Shown here: positions 8,621 through 16,700 of the stretch, piece by piece | Numbering within the stretch: the first letter of the stretch is position 1 | Layout: each line of letters begins with the position of its first letter | Assembly: GCA_017642695.1 (NCBI GenBank) | Contig: JAEPQD010000001.1 | Span: 124,001 to 188,000 of the forward strand | Length of the DNA stretch: 64,000 bases | Direction of reading: 5' to 3' | Source: Parvibaculum sp. | GTDB taxonomy: Bacteria; Pseudomonadota; Alphaproteobacteria; Parvibaculales; Parvibaculaceae | Position numbers and translations under genes: made by a program | The notes under the pieces: model-generated | The model's input: the letters and a program-made list of their open reading frames with translations, nothing else | Databases searched by the model: none | Told to the model about the DNA's origin: nothing

Positions 8621-9384
8621 GCCTTGCCGCCTTTCACGGGTTCGGGAATCTCGGGCCAGTCTTCGTGTTCGGCCTGTTCCAGCAGCTTTTCGAAATCCGC
8701 GATGATCGTATCGAGCATCTCCCGGCCAAGACTAGCAGAGGATTCGCTCGGCCGCCCGACGACACCGTTCCGCGTCACCGCCGGCATGGCGTAGCGCCAG
8801 ACCTTCCCGATGGTGACATCTTCGACATCCTCAGCCTTGTCCATCTCGACACTCTCGGGGTCGAGCGCGAGCACCATCGAGGTTTCCGCCACATTCGCGT
8901 GGATGTCGGCAGCATCGAGCGTGTAAAGCCTGAGTGCCTCGTCGGAGATTTCCCAGAGGCCGCGTGTCGCGAAACGCGCCTTGGGATACTTGTAGCGAAG
9001 CTTCAGGATTGCACTTTCGATGGAAGGGCCATTCGTCGCGTGACCGGAGATGAAGAAGAGGCGGTCGATGCCGTTCGCCTCGATGGCCCAGGACGCGATT
9101 TCGCAGAGAACCGCCGTCAGCGTTTCCGGCGACAGCGAAACCGTTCCGGGCCAGGCATCCGAATGACCGAAGGAACAGCCATAGGGAATGGGCGGCAGCA
9201 TCAGCACGTTCCGCCGCCGGCAGGCTTCGGCGCAGATTTCACCTGCCAACAGCGTGTCCGTGCCGGTCGCGAGATGCGGCCCGTGCTGCTCCGTCGCACC
9301 GATGGGGAGGACCGCGATGGTGCGCCCCTTTCCGGCAATCGCCTCACCGACCTGCGGACCGGTCGCTCGCGCCCATGAAGTCAT
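8617..9384 (-). CDS. Creatininase-family amidohydrolase
   Basis: The 255-residue protein keeps the creatininase metal site. Glu32 and His34 are in GATEQHGPHL, Asp43 is in GTDT, and His115 is in SGHATNG, with a further Glu167 in VAETSM. Creatininase itself opens a cyclic amide, and relatives include MftE and formamide hydrolases of the riboflavin/F420 type. The usual GHGGN loop is GHATNG here, so the substrate is probably not creatinine. It lies 16 bp after the glutamine synthetase-like gene and overlaps the TetR gene. The operon suggests an amide made or opened during metabolism of a small amine or nitrogen compound. Confidence 0.85.
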   Translation of the reverse strand: MTSWARATGPQVGEAIAGKGRTIAVLPIGATEQHGPHLATGTDTLLAGEICAEACRRRNVLMLPPIPYGCSFGHSDAWPGTVSLSPETLTAVLCEIASWAIEANGIDRLFFISGHATNGPSIESAILKLRYKYPKARFATRGLWEISDEALRLYTLDAADIHANVAETSMVLALDPESVEMDKAEDVEDVTIGKVWRYAMPAVTRNGVVGRPSESSASLGREMLDTIIADFEKLLEQAEHEDWPEIPEPVKGGKA

Positions 9385-9400
9385 GTAGCCGCTCCCTGTA

Positions 9401-10780
9401 TCAGACGAAGGTGAGGTATTTGTCGCGCTCGACGGGCGTCACCGTATAGAACTGCGCGTCCCACTCCTTGCGCTTCTGCGCCACATAGATGTCGATGAAC
9501 TCCTCGCCGAGAACGCTGCGAGCGAAACTGCTTTCATCGAGAGCGTCCGACGCTTCGAGCAGCGTCCGCGGTAGCCGCCGCACATTGCGTCCCTGTGAGC
9601 GGATGTCGCGCGCGAGATAGAGATTGTCGTTGAGCGGCTGCCCCGGATCGACCTTGCGTTCCAGTCCATCGAGACCCGCATAAAGGCTGAAGGCGGAAGA
9701 GAGGTAGAAATTCGCGCTCATGTCGGGCGCACGGTTCTCGATACACGGCCGGTTCATCGGCAGACGAAGCATGGCCGAGCGGTTGTTGCGGCCATAGGCC
9801 TGCAGCACCGGCGCCCAGGACATGTCGGGCATGTCGCCCTGCGCGATGAGCCCCTTGTAGGAATTGTAGCTCGGGCAGGTGAAGGCACAGAGCGCCTGCG
9901 CATGTTCGAGAAGGCCTCCCGCGAAATGAAGCGTATCGTCGGTCGCCCCCAGTCCGTAGTTTCGCGCGAGGTCCCCGACCGGCCGCACGGACGCGTCGAA
10001 GATGTTTTCTTTCGATGCCGTGTCCATCAGCGACATGTTGTGATGCGCGCCCGAACGGAAATCGTTGCTGAAGGGCTTCGGCATGAAACTCGCGACCGCG
10101 CCATGTTTCCGCGCGATGGACTTCACCATGAAGCGGAAGAAGGTAAGGCGGTCGGCCGTCGTCAACACATCGGCATAGCCGAAATCGATTTCGAACTGGC
10201 CGTGACCCCCTTCCTGATCGAAGGAATAGAGCCCCCAACCAAGCTCCTCGACGTAGCGCGTGAGTTCCTCGAGGAAGGGACCTGCAAGAGAGATCTGGTG
10301 AAGGTCGTAGGCAGGCGTCGGCCCGTGAAAAGTTTCCGTCTGGAACGGTGCGAGCCCGTCGGCGGAACGGCGAAGCACGTAGAATTCGGGCTCGATGCCA
10401 AGATTGAAGACGAGGTTCTTCTGCGCCGCCTTCGCCGCCGCCTTCTTCAGGATGACACGGCTGCAGTTCTCGTAAGGCTCTCCATGAAAATGAAGATCGG
10501 AAGCGAACCAGCAATAGCGCCGGTCCCAGGGAAGGATCGTCGCGCTCGCAAGATCAGGTACCGCCGCACACTCGTCGAAATGCGGACCGACGAGCCCCAT
10601 GCCTTCGAGTGCGCCGACAGTGAAAAGCTCCGAACCGCCGATCATGTGAGCGAGATGGCTGATCGGAACGCATTTCGTCTTCGAGACGCCGTGCACGTCC
10701 ACATAGGTGGCGTAGCAATATTCGACGCCTTCGCTCGCCAGCTTCTTCTGAAGCTCCTTCGCCTGTTCCTTGTCGGTCAT
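9401..10780 (-). CDS. Glutamine synthetase-like enzyme (GlnT/gamma-glutamyl ligase group)
   Basis: The 459-residue protein has the glutamine synthetase catalytic fold. Metal-binding acids are in NLGIEPEFYVLR (Glu130, Glu132) and FDQEGGHGQFEIDF (Glu190, Glu197), the ATP/substrate histidine is in SGAHHNMSL (His247), and the arginine loop is IENRAPDMSANFYL. It lacks a GlnA-like adenylylation region. Family members of this type make glutamine or gamma-glutamyl amides of amines such as aniline or isopropylamine. The ATG at 10778-10780 follows GGGAAG. Co-occurrence with an amidohydrolase, a flavoprotein and a TetR regulator favours a catabolic ligase over housekeeping nitrogen assimilation. Confidence 0.85.
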   Translation of the reverse strand: MTDKEQAKELQKKLASEGVEYCYATYVDVHGVSKTKCVPISHLAHMIGGSELFTVGALEGMGLVGPHFDECAAVPDLASATILPWDRRYCWFASDLHFHGEPYENCSRVILKKAAAKAAQKNLVFNLGIEPEFYVLRRSADGLAPFQTETFHGPTPAYDLHQISLAGPFLEELTRYVEELGWGLYSFDQEGGHGQFEIDFGYADVLTTADRLTFFRFMVKSIARKHGAVASFMPKPFSNDFRSGAHHNMSLMDTASKENIFDASVRPVGDLARNYGLGATDDTLHFAGGLLEHAQALCAFTCPSYNSYKGLIAQGDMPDMSWAPVLQAYGRNNRSAMLRLPMNRPCIENRAPDMSANFYLSSAFSLYAGLDGLERKVDPGQPLNDNLYLARDIRSQGRNVRRLPRTLLEASDALDESSFARSVLGEEFIDIYVAQKRKEWDAQFYTVTPVERDKYLTFV

Positions 10781-10799
10781 CTTCGCTTCCCTGCTGAAG

Positions 10800-11444
10800 T
10801 TACGCTGTGATGTTTTCCGGCCAGACCCGCCCGGGCCGGGGCGTATCGATCCGGTAGTCGCTTGCATGTCTGGTGAAGAAGTCCCGCCCGAACGCCTCAG
10901 CGCACGGGAGCGGCTCGCCTGGATCGCGGATCACGTCGCCGCGCGCGTTGCCATAGGCATGCACGGTGCCGACGAAGGTCGAGTTCGTGTAGCGCGCATA
11001 TTCCTGCAACTGGTGCACGATGCCCGCGCCGACACCCGGGAACGTCTCCTCGGATGAAAGCAGAAGTCCGAGCCTCTTCCCCGTCATGCTGGGAACGGTC
11101 GTATCTGACAGGGGGTGCGATGCCGCCACGTAGCAGAACATGCGGTCGAAGAAGGCCTTGAGCTGCGCCGACATGCCGTACCAGTAGACGGGTGTCGCGG
11201 CGATGAAGCCGTCGGCGGGAAGGAAACTGTCGAAGAAGGCGTCTCGAAAGCCGTCATCGATGCCGCATTCGCCGTCCGGCCGCCGGCACTGCCTGCAATC
11301 GCGGAGAAACCCGGAAAGGACATCGTCGGCGAAGAGAAGCTCGGCCTCGTGGCCCGCGCTCCTGAGGCCTTTGAGGGCCGCCTCGGCAAGCGCCGCCGAA
11401 TTGCCGTTCCGGCGCGGGCTTGAACTGAGGACGAGAGCACGCAT
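10800..11444 (-). CDS. NADPH-dependent FMN reductase / flavodoxin-like protein
   Basis: This 214-residue flavoprotein is of the IsiW/FMN-reductase type. The phosphate-binding loop SSSPRRNGNS lies at residues 7-16. A cysteine-rich stretch CRQCRRPDGECGIDD follows near residue 50, and TPVYWYGMSAQLKAFFDRM near residue 85 contacts flavin. It could supply reduced flavin or reduce a small molecule. The ATG at 11442-11444 has GGTGGAG just upstream, which fits better than the GTG at 11456. It is the first gene of a four-gene operon (flavoprotein, GS-like, creatininase, TetR), with the palindromic operator candidate 40 bp upstream. Confidence 0.83.
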   Translation of the reverse strand: MRALVLSSSPRRNGNSAALAEAALKGLRSAGHEAELLFADDVLSGFLRDCRQCRRPDGECGIDDGFRDAFFDSFLPADGFIAATPVYWYGMSAQLKAFFDRMFCYVAASHPLSDTTVPSMTGKRLGLLLSSEETFPGVGAGIVHQLQEYARYTNSTFVGTVHAYGNARGDVIRDPGEPLPCAEAFGRDFFTRHASDYRIDTPRPGRVWPENITA

Positions 11445-11865
11445 GAGCAACTCCACCAGAGGAACAGGAAAGGAGTCTCACGTTTTAATTGATCGGTCAA
11501 TTAAATTAATTATTTACAAAACAGCGAAGGAAGCTCACGAGTTGTGATGATGCCTCCTTTCCGCAGGGCACCCGGACACACCGCCCCCTCTTGACGACCT
11601 GCGCAGCCAAACCAGGCCGCACCGGCATCATCCAGCGCTACAACGGCGCGGGCGCTGATCGGGAACGAAACGAAATCGAACCTCGAAGGACGTCGGAACT
11701 GATGGCAGGAGAGACAAGGACGCGGCTTCCCTGCGCTTCGGCTCCCAAGAAGCCGCGCTACGCCGGAAGACGGCACGAAATTCGGCCGCCCGCTCAACCC
11801 TTTCCTGATGCGCAGGATGATCGGCTGAATACGGCCTGCCGGCCGGAAGCGCGAAGTGCGCAGGC
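11445..11865. other. Intergenic region, 421 bp, promoter/operator side of operon
   Basis: No convincing gene was found. The first 80 bp are AT-rich, unlike the surroundings, and hold the 22-bp palindrome at 11484-11505. The remaining 300 bp up to the tRNA is GC-rich. It has two overlapping open frames of about 100 codons without a ribosome binding site or a recognisable domain, and these are probably chance. Confidence 0.6.
11484..11505. promoter_or_regulatory. Palindromic operator candidate upstream of the flavoprotein/GS-like/creatininase/TetR operon
   Basis: TTTAATTGA (11484-11492), a TCGG spacer and TCAATTAAA (11497-11505) form perfect 9-bp arms inside an AT-rich island. The core TTGAnCGGTCAA-like shape is typical of TetR operators. 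It lies 40 bp before the first ATG of the operon whose last gene is a TetR regulator. Confidence 0.65.
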
Positions 11866-11951
11866 TGGTGCCCCTGGCCGGACTCGAACCAGCACGTTGT
11901 TGCCAACAACAGATTTTGAGTCTGCCGCGTCTACCATTCCGCCACAGGGGC
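11866..11951 (-). tRNA. tRNA-Leu (anticodon CAA)
   Basis: The minus strand gives an 86-nt class II tRNA. A 7-bp acceptor stem (GCCCCTG with CAGGGGC), the D-arm motif TGGTAGACGC, anticodon loop CTCAAAA (CAA), a long variable arm, and the T-loop GGTTCGAGTCC are all present. The 3' end ACCA is encoded in the DNA. It reads UUG leucine codons. It stands alone between the flavoprotein operon and dsbB. Confidence 0.96.
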
Positions 11952-12071
11952 CCTGAAGCGCTGGGCGCGCATCATAATCGGCTGAGGCTTGCCTTCAATG
12001 GAAAAGAGGGCGGACCTCGACCGGGAATGCGGCGAGAAGGCGCGGGACAAGGGCAAGTGCCCCATGCTTCA

Positions 12072-12602
12072 ATGCGCGCCATGCTGGATCGCCTGCCATC
12101 AATTGCCATCCCCTGGATACTGCTCGCCGTGAGCGCGGCGACCATCGGCGGCGCACTCTTCTTCGAACACGTACTCGGTTATGTGCCCTGCTCTCTCTGC
12201 CTCGACGGCAGGCAACCCCACTACTTCGCAATGGCTGCGGCTCTGATTGCGGGCATCCTTTCGCGCGAAGCGAATATCGGCATCGGTGCCCTGATCTTTC
12301 TCGGCCTTTGCGTATTCGCTTATCTTACGGGCGCGGGCATCTCCTTCTATCACCTTGGCGTCGAGTATCACTGGTGGGAAGGGCCGGAGACGTGCGGCGG
12401 CGGCAACCTCGTCGCAAACTCCCTGGAGGACCTTCAAGCTGCGCTGCAGGGCGGAGCGAAGGCACCGCGCTGCGACGAAGCGGCATGGACGCTCTTCGGG
12501 ATTTCGCTGGCCGGGTTCAATTTCGTGATCACGCTCGCCCTCGCAGCTCTTTCCGCGCTGCCGCTCCTGCGCTACTTCCGCGAAAGCAGGGGAGAAGCCT
12601 GA
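12072..12602 (+). CDS. dsbB: Disulfide bond formation protein B
   Basis: This 176-residue inner-membrane protein has four hydrophobic segments (about 12-32, 50-64, 72-92 and 140-162). It carries both redox cysteine pairs of DsbB: CSLC at 40-43 in the first periplasmic loop, and Cys108 (ETCGGG) with Cys134 (PRCDE) in the second. DsbB re-oxidises DsbA and passes the electrons to ubiquinone. The ATG at 12072 gives the usual family length. Longer upstream starts run towards the tRNA and lack hydrophobic character. Its stop overlaps the coq7 start by one base (TGATG), so the two are coupled, which fits their shared link to ubiquinone. Confidence 0.9.
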   Translation: MRAMLDRLPSIAIPWILLAVSAATIGGALFFEHVLGYVPCSLCLDGRQPHYFAMAAALIAGILSREANIGIGALIFLGLCVFAYLTGAGISFYHLGVEYHWWEGPETCGGGNLVANSLEDLQAALQGGAKAPRCDEAAWTLFGISLAGFNFVITLALAALSALPLLRYFRESRGEA

Positions 12603-13198
12603 TGACGATCCGCAACGACAGGTCCAGGCCCAGATCGCCGAGCGTCTCCACACAGCCCGGCCGCGCACGAAAGGCCGCGATTGAGGAGATGATCCGGGTC
12701 GATCACGCCGGAGAGTACGGCGCCGTGCGCATCTATGAGGGCCAGCGCGCCGTCTTCCGTAACCTGCCACATAAGCAGGAAATCGCGGATGCACTGGAAC
12801 GCATGGCAAAGGATGAGGAAATCCATCTCGCGCGCTTCAACGAAATCGTCAACGAACGCGGCGTGCGCCCGACAGCCTTTGCGCCCGTCTGGCACATCGC
12901 AGGTTTCGCGCTCGGTGCGGCGACGGCGCTTCTCGGCGAGAAAGCGGCGCATGCCTGCACGGCTGCCGTCGAAGAAGTAATCGACGAGCACTACAAGTCG
13001 CAGGTGAATCGCCTCGACCAGATGGGCGAGGAGGAAAAGCCGCTTCGCGACACGATCGAGAAGTTTCGGCTGGAGGAAGTAGAGCATCGCGACGAGGCTC
13101 TGGCGTCCGGCGCAAGAGAAGCACCGGTCTATCCACTCCTCTCCGGAGCCATCAAGGCGGCTTGCCGCCTCGCCATCAAGGTTTCCGAGAAGGCGTAA
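12602..13198 (+). CDS. coq7: Demethoxyubiquinone hydroxylase Coq7
   Basis: This 198-residue ferritin-like diiron enzyme hydroxylates demethoxyubiquinone at a late step of ubiquinone synthesis. The iron ligands are visible as Glu38 in VDHAGEYGAVRIYEGQ, ExxH in DEEIHLARFNE (Glu72, His75), a glutamate in EEVIDEHYKSQ, and ExxH in LEEVEHRDEAL. The basic N-terminal tail of about 25 residues is also seen in other alphaproteobacterial members. It starts at the ATG that overlaps the dsbB stop and converges with the HNH gene two bases later. Confidence 0.93.
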   Translation: MTIRNDRSRPRSPSVSTQPGRARKAAIEEMIRVDHAGEYGAVRIYEGQRAVFRNLPHKQEIADALERMAKDEEIHLARFNEIVNERGVRPTAFAPVWHIAGFALGAATALLGEKAAHACTAAVEEVIDEHYKSQVNRLDQMGEEEKPLRDTIEKFRLEEVEHRDEALASGAREAPVYPLLSGAIKAACRLAIKVSEKA

Positions 13199-13200
13199 GC

Positions 13201-13761
13201 CTACGGTTCCAGTTCGCTATCCCAATATAGATAGTCCTGCCAGCTTTCATGCAGGTAGTTCGGCGGGAATGCACGGCCGTTCTTATGCAGATCGCTGACC
13301 GAAGGGCGGAACGGCGGCTGCATCGGAAACATTTCCGCCTGCGCCGGCATCTTGCCACCTTTCTTCAGGTTACATGGCGCACAAGCGGTGATGACGTTGT
13401 CCCATGTCGTCTGTCCGCCACGCGAGCGCGGGACAACATGGTCAAAGGTGAGTTCGTGCCTCGCACCACAATACTGGCAGGTGAAGCGATCGCGCAGAAA
13501 CAGGTTGAATCGTGTGAAGGCAGGGAAGCGCGCAGGCTTCACATAGGACTTGAGCGACACGACGCTCGGCAGTCGCATCTCGAAATTGGGTGAACGCACC
13601 TGCGTGTCGTAAGACGAGACGATGTTCACGCGATCGAGAAAGACCGCCTTGATCGCGTCCTGCCATGACCAGAGCGAAAGGGGATAATAGCTGAGCGGCC
13701 TGTAATCCGCGTTCAACACAAGAGCCGGACAAGCTTCCGGCGTGGCAAACGATCCGTGCAC
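13201..13761 (-). CDS. HNH endonuclease family protein
   Basis: The 186-residue protein has a C-terminal HNH zinc module: CQYCGARHELTFDHVVPRSRGG followed by TWDNVITACAPCNLKKGG. This holds two CxxC pairs, the catalytic His in FDHVVP and the Asn in WDN. The N-terminal region PALVLNADYRPLSYYPLSLWSWQDAIKAVF is the conserved leader of a widespread chromosomal HNH family of unknown role. The GTG at 13761 was chosen because AGGAGG lies five bases upstream; an ATG 30 bases earlier has no such site. It is not next to restriction genes, so a defence role is not supported. Confidence 0.87.
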   Translation of the reverse strand: MHGSFATPEACPALVLNADYRPLSYYPLSLWSWQDAIKAVFLDRVNIVSSYDTQVRSPNFEMRLPSVVSLKSYVKPARFPAFTRFNLFLRDRFTCQYCGARHELTFDHVVPRSRGGQTTWDNVITACAPCNLKKGGKMPAQAEMFPMQPPFRPSVSDLHKNGRAFPPNYLHESWQDYLYWDSELEP

Positions 13762-13870
13762 GCCACCCTCCTGAGGCCGGGGCCACCACATGCGGCCGAC
13801 CCCTCTATGACCTCATATTACTATATATGGTGCGACGCCTTTGTGAAGCTGCCAGTGCTGGATCGGCGTC

Positions 13871-14545
13871 TCACCCTCCGGCAAAGGCACCTTGCAGCCT
13901 GCCAGCAAAGGCATCCTCGATAAAACGCCCGCCCAGCTCAAGACCGGTCTGGTCTATGCCATGACCGAGCCCGTGCGAGACATGCCACTGGACCGGAAGC
14001 CCCGCCTCGCCCAACGCCTGCACCGCCTGATGCATACGCGAGACGGGCAGCATGTCATCGGCATCGCCATGCAGCATCAGCACTGGCGGCCGACAGCTCA
14101 TTTCATCGGCAAGACGCTCGGGGACGGCAAGCGCGCCGGAATAGCCAAGGATGCAGGCGGGCGCAACAGCACGGCGAAGCCCGACATGCAAGGACATCAT
14201 GGTGCCCTGACTGAAGCCCACAAGAGCGAGTTGCGAGCCGTCCAGGCCCCGCAGCGTCAATTGCTCGTCGATAAACCGGTCGAGTAGCGGCGCCGCTGCC
14301 GTCACCCCAAGCGCGATTTCCGATGGATCGAGCCGAGAAATTGGAAACCACTGATAACCCATCGGGTTGCCTTCGCACCGCTGCGGAGCGTTGGGTGCGA
14401 TGAAGGCTGCATCGGGGAGAAGCTTCTGCCAATAAGGGGCAAGCGAGATCAGATCGTTGCCGTCGGAGCCATAGCCGTGGCACAGGACCACAAGCTGTTT
14501 CGCCTTCCCGCTCGCCGGCGCGACACTCGGTCCCGTCAATGTCAT
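13871..14545 (-). CDS. Phospholipase/carboxylesterase family alpha/beta hydrolase
   Basis: The protein has 224 residues. LVVLCHGYGSDGNDLISLA supplies the oxyanion region, GFSQGTMMSLHVGLR the nucleophilic serine, LMLHGDADDMLPV the aspartate, and HGLGHGID the histidine. This matches the YpfH/carboxylesterase 2 group, which hydrolyses short-chain esters or acts as a lysophospholipase or acyl-protein thioesterase. There is no signal peptide, so it is cytosolic. It diverges from gluQRS, with its start about 80 bp from that gene. Confidence 0.88.
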   Translation of the reverse strand: MTLTGPSVAPASGKAKQLVVLCHGYGSDGNDLISLAPYWQKLLPDAAFIAPNAPQRCEGNPMGYQWFPISRLDPSEIALGVTAAAPLLDRFIDEQLTLRGLDGSQLALVGFSQGTMMSLHVGLRRAVAPACILGYSGALAVPERLADEMSCRPPVLMLHGDADDMLPVSRMHQAVQALGEAGLPVQWHVSHGLGHGIDQTGLELGGRFIEDAFAGRLQGAFAGG

Positions 14546-14624
14546 GTTCCGTCTCCCCTTTCATCCCGTGGTCACGCAGGCTAACAATGCCTGCCACACT
14601 ATGCTGCCCGGAGTTGCCGTTTCA

Positions 14625-15527
14625 ATGCAGGATGATCAAAGCGGAGGGGACGTGCTCCGCTTCGCCCCGAGCCCGAACGGCTGGCTCCATCTTGGCCACG
14701 CCTATTCCGCACTTTTCGCCTTCGAGATGGCAAAGCGCATCGGCGGTCGCTTCCTGCTGCGGATAGAGGATATCGACAAGGGGCGGTGCCGTTCCGAATA
14801 CGAAGAAGCGATTTATGAAGACCTCGCCTGGCTCGGCCTCGAATGGGAGGACCCCGTACGCCGCCAGTCCGAGCATTTCGCTGAGTATGAAAGGGGCTTG
14901 AAACGCCTGCGCGAGATGGACCTTGTCTATCCCTGCTTTGCGACGCGCAAGGAAATCCAGGATGCCATCGTCGCGAGCGGGATCCCGCTTCAGAACTGGC
15001 CGACCGACCCCGATGGCGCGCCGCTCTATCCCGGCATCTGCAAGGATATGCCGAAGGAACGGCTGAACGAGCTGATGTGGGAAGGCCGAACCTATGCGTG
15101 GCGGCTCGACATGGAGAAGGCGAAGCAGGAAGCCGAACGCATCAACGGCGGACCGGTCACATTTGTGGAAGAAGGGGAGAGCACACGCGGGGACCATGGC
15201 CTGCTTCCGGTCGAGCCTCAACTTTTCGGTGACGTAGTCATCGCACGAAAGGACGTACCGACAAGCTACCACCTCGCCGTCACGATGGACGATGCTCTGC
15301 AGGGCGTGACGCTGGTGACGCGCGGACAGGATCTCTTCCCCGCAACCTATATCCACCGCATCCTGCAGGTGCTACTCGGCCTTCCCGAACCCCGCTACCA
15401 CCATCACGGGCTCGTCCGCGACGAAGCCGGACGGCGCTTGTCGAAGAGCGCCGAAGACATGGGGCTGAGGGAACTCCGTAGCGCCGGCAGATCGTCTGCC
15501 GACATCCGCCGGATGGTCGGGCTTTAA
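14625..15527 (+). CDS. gluQ: Glutamyl-Q tRNA(Asp) synthetase
   Basis: The 300-residue paralogue of glutamyl-tRNA synthetase lacks the anticodon-binding domain. RFAPSPNGWLHLGHAYSA holds the HIGH-like signature and RRLSKSAEDMGLR the KMSKS-like one. The zinc-site region is near YPCFATRKEI and LYPGICKDM. It transfers glutamate to queuosine in the wobble position of tRNA-Asp. The ATG at 14625 (with GGAG 11 bases upstream) fits the family length; earlier in-frame ATGs at 14601 and 14544 would add poorly conserved residues. A perfect 11-bp hairpin follows the gene. Confidence 0.9.
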   Translation: MQDDQSGGDVLRFAPSPNGWLHLGHAYSALFAFEMAKRIGGRFLLRIEDIDKGRCRSEYEEAIYEDLAWLGLEWEDPVRRQSEHFAEYERGLKRLREMDLVYPCFATRKEIQDAIVASGIPLQNWPTDPDGAPLYPGICKDMPKERLNELMWEGRTYAWRLDMEKAKQEAERINGGPVTFVEEGESTRGDHGLLPVEPQLFGDVVIARKDVPTSYHLAVTMDDALQGVTLVTRGQDLFPATYIHRILQVLLGLPEPRYHHHGLVRDEAGRRLSKSAEDMGLRELRSAGRSSADIRRMVGL

Positions 15528-15596
15528 CCATAGCCTCGAGACGCCCGGGGTTGGCGCAGAAACTGCTTCGAAGGTGTTGAACAAGCGGTTCGTTCC

Positions 15597-15624
15597 CGAA
15601 AAGGCACGAAACCGTGCCTTTTCG
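15597..15624 (+). terminator. Hairpin, probable terminator of gluQ
   Basis: CGAAAAGGCAC (15597-15607) and GTGCCTTTTCG (15614-15624) are perfect 11-bp arms around a 6-base loop. The T-run is inside the 3' arm and short, so it could be a weak terminator, an mRNA end-protecting hairpin, or an attenuator in front of the acyltransferase gene at 15643. Confidence 0.55.
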
Positions 15625-15642
15625 AACCCGAGGAGCCCCCCA

Positions 15643-16698
15643 ATGGCCGCAACTGAAACAACCGCTGTTTCGAAATCGCGCATCGACTGGATCGACGCCG
15701 TAAAGGGCCTGACCATCATTCTGGTCGTGATGGAACACACCACCTTTGGTGTACAGGGCGCTTTGGGTCACCTGCCGCCCGTTTTCGGTGCCATTGCCGA
15801 GTTCGCCAAACCCTTCCGCATGCCGCTCTTCTTTCTGGTCGCGGGACTTTTCGCCTACAAGGCCCTCTACGGCGATCTCCGGAAATTCGTGGACGGCAAG
15901 ATCGTTCACTTCGCCTATTTCTACGTTCTCTGGTCCGTCATCCAGATCGGCATCAAGATCGTCGTGCCGCATGATGGCGGCTGGCAGGTGACCTATGTCG
16001 ACCTCCTCATGATCCCGATCCAGCCTTTCGCGGTGCTGTGGTTCATCTATTCGCTGGCGATGTTCTTCGCGGCGATGCGTCTCCTGCGCAGCGCAAGGCC
16101 CGTCTATGTCTTCTTCTTCGCCATCGCCCTCTATTTCATGCGCCTCGACACGGGCTGGATGCTGATCGACGAATTCGCCTGGCGCTTCATCTGGTTCGTC
16201 TCGGGCGTCTATGGCGCAAAGCACGTATTCGAGATCGCCGACTGGGCGCGTGCACGGCCGGCAAGCGGGCTCCTTCTCGCCGCAACGCTCCTCGCAAGCG
16301 TCGGCACCGTCGTCTTCTCGCACCTGATCGACATTCGCGGACTGGAGCTCCTCATGGGCTTCGCCGGCGCCGGCGCCGCCGTCATGCTCGTCAGCATCGC
16401 GGCGTCGAACGGACTTGCTTTTCCGCTCACCTTTGTCGGCAAGCATTCGCTGTATGTCTTTCTTTCCTTCTTCCTACCCATGGCGACAACACGCATCGCG
16501 ATGGTGAAACTGGGCTTCGAGAACGGCGACCTAGTCACGCTTGTCGCCCTAACCATCGCCGTCGTCTCGCCGATCATCGGCTTCAGGATCCTGGAGAAAA
16601 CGCCGCTCAACTTCCTCTACATCCGGCCCGACATGTTCCGCCTGACGGCACCCCGAAACTTCAAGCCGAACGTCGTCATGGCGGCAGGCGGCGACTGA
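15643..16698 (+). CDS. Acyltransferase 3 family integral membrane protein
   Basis: The 351-residue protein has about ten hydrophobic segments and begins with RIDWIDAVKGLTIILVVMEHTTFG. This is the conserved first helix of acyltransferase-3/OafA-like proteins, with the His in MEHT. Such proteins acylate cell-surface sugars, lipids or exported small molecules. The acceptor is unknown, and no sugar-biosynthesis genes lie nearby. The start was set by GAGGAG seven bases before the ATG at 15643. It converges with the AEC transporter, with two bases between the stops. Confidence 0.85.
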   Translation: MAATETTAVSKSRIDWIDAVKGLTIILVVMEHTTFGVQGALGHLPPVFGAIAEFAKPFRMPLFFLVAGLFAYKALYGDLRKFVDGKIVHFAYFYVLWSVIQIGIKIVVPHDGGWQVTYVDLLMIPIQPFAVLWFIYSLAMFFAAMRLLRSARPVYVFFFAIALYFMRLDTGWMLIDEFAWRFIWFVSGVYGAKHVFEIADWARARPASGLLLAATLLASVGTVVFSHLIDIRGLELLMGFAGAGAAVMLVSIAASNGLAFPLTFVGKHSLYVFLSFFLPMATTRIAMVKLGFENGDLVTLVALTIAVVSPIIGFRILEKTPLNFLYIRPDMFRLTAPRNFKPNVVMAAGGD

Positions 16699-16700
16699 GA

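Noticed and set aside
11591-11956. Two overlapping open frames in the 421-bp gap before the tRNA
   Set aside because: Neither has a ribosome binding site or family match, and one runs into the tRNA-Leu gene.
13201-13761. Possible restriction or homing nuclease (HNH gene)
   Set aside because: No methyltransferase, intron, intein or phage context; it belongs to a common chromosomal HNH family.
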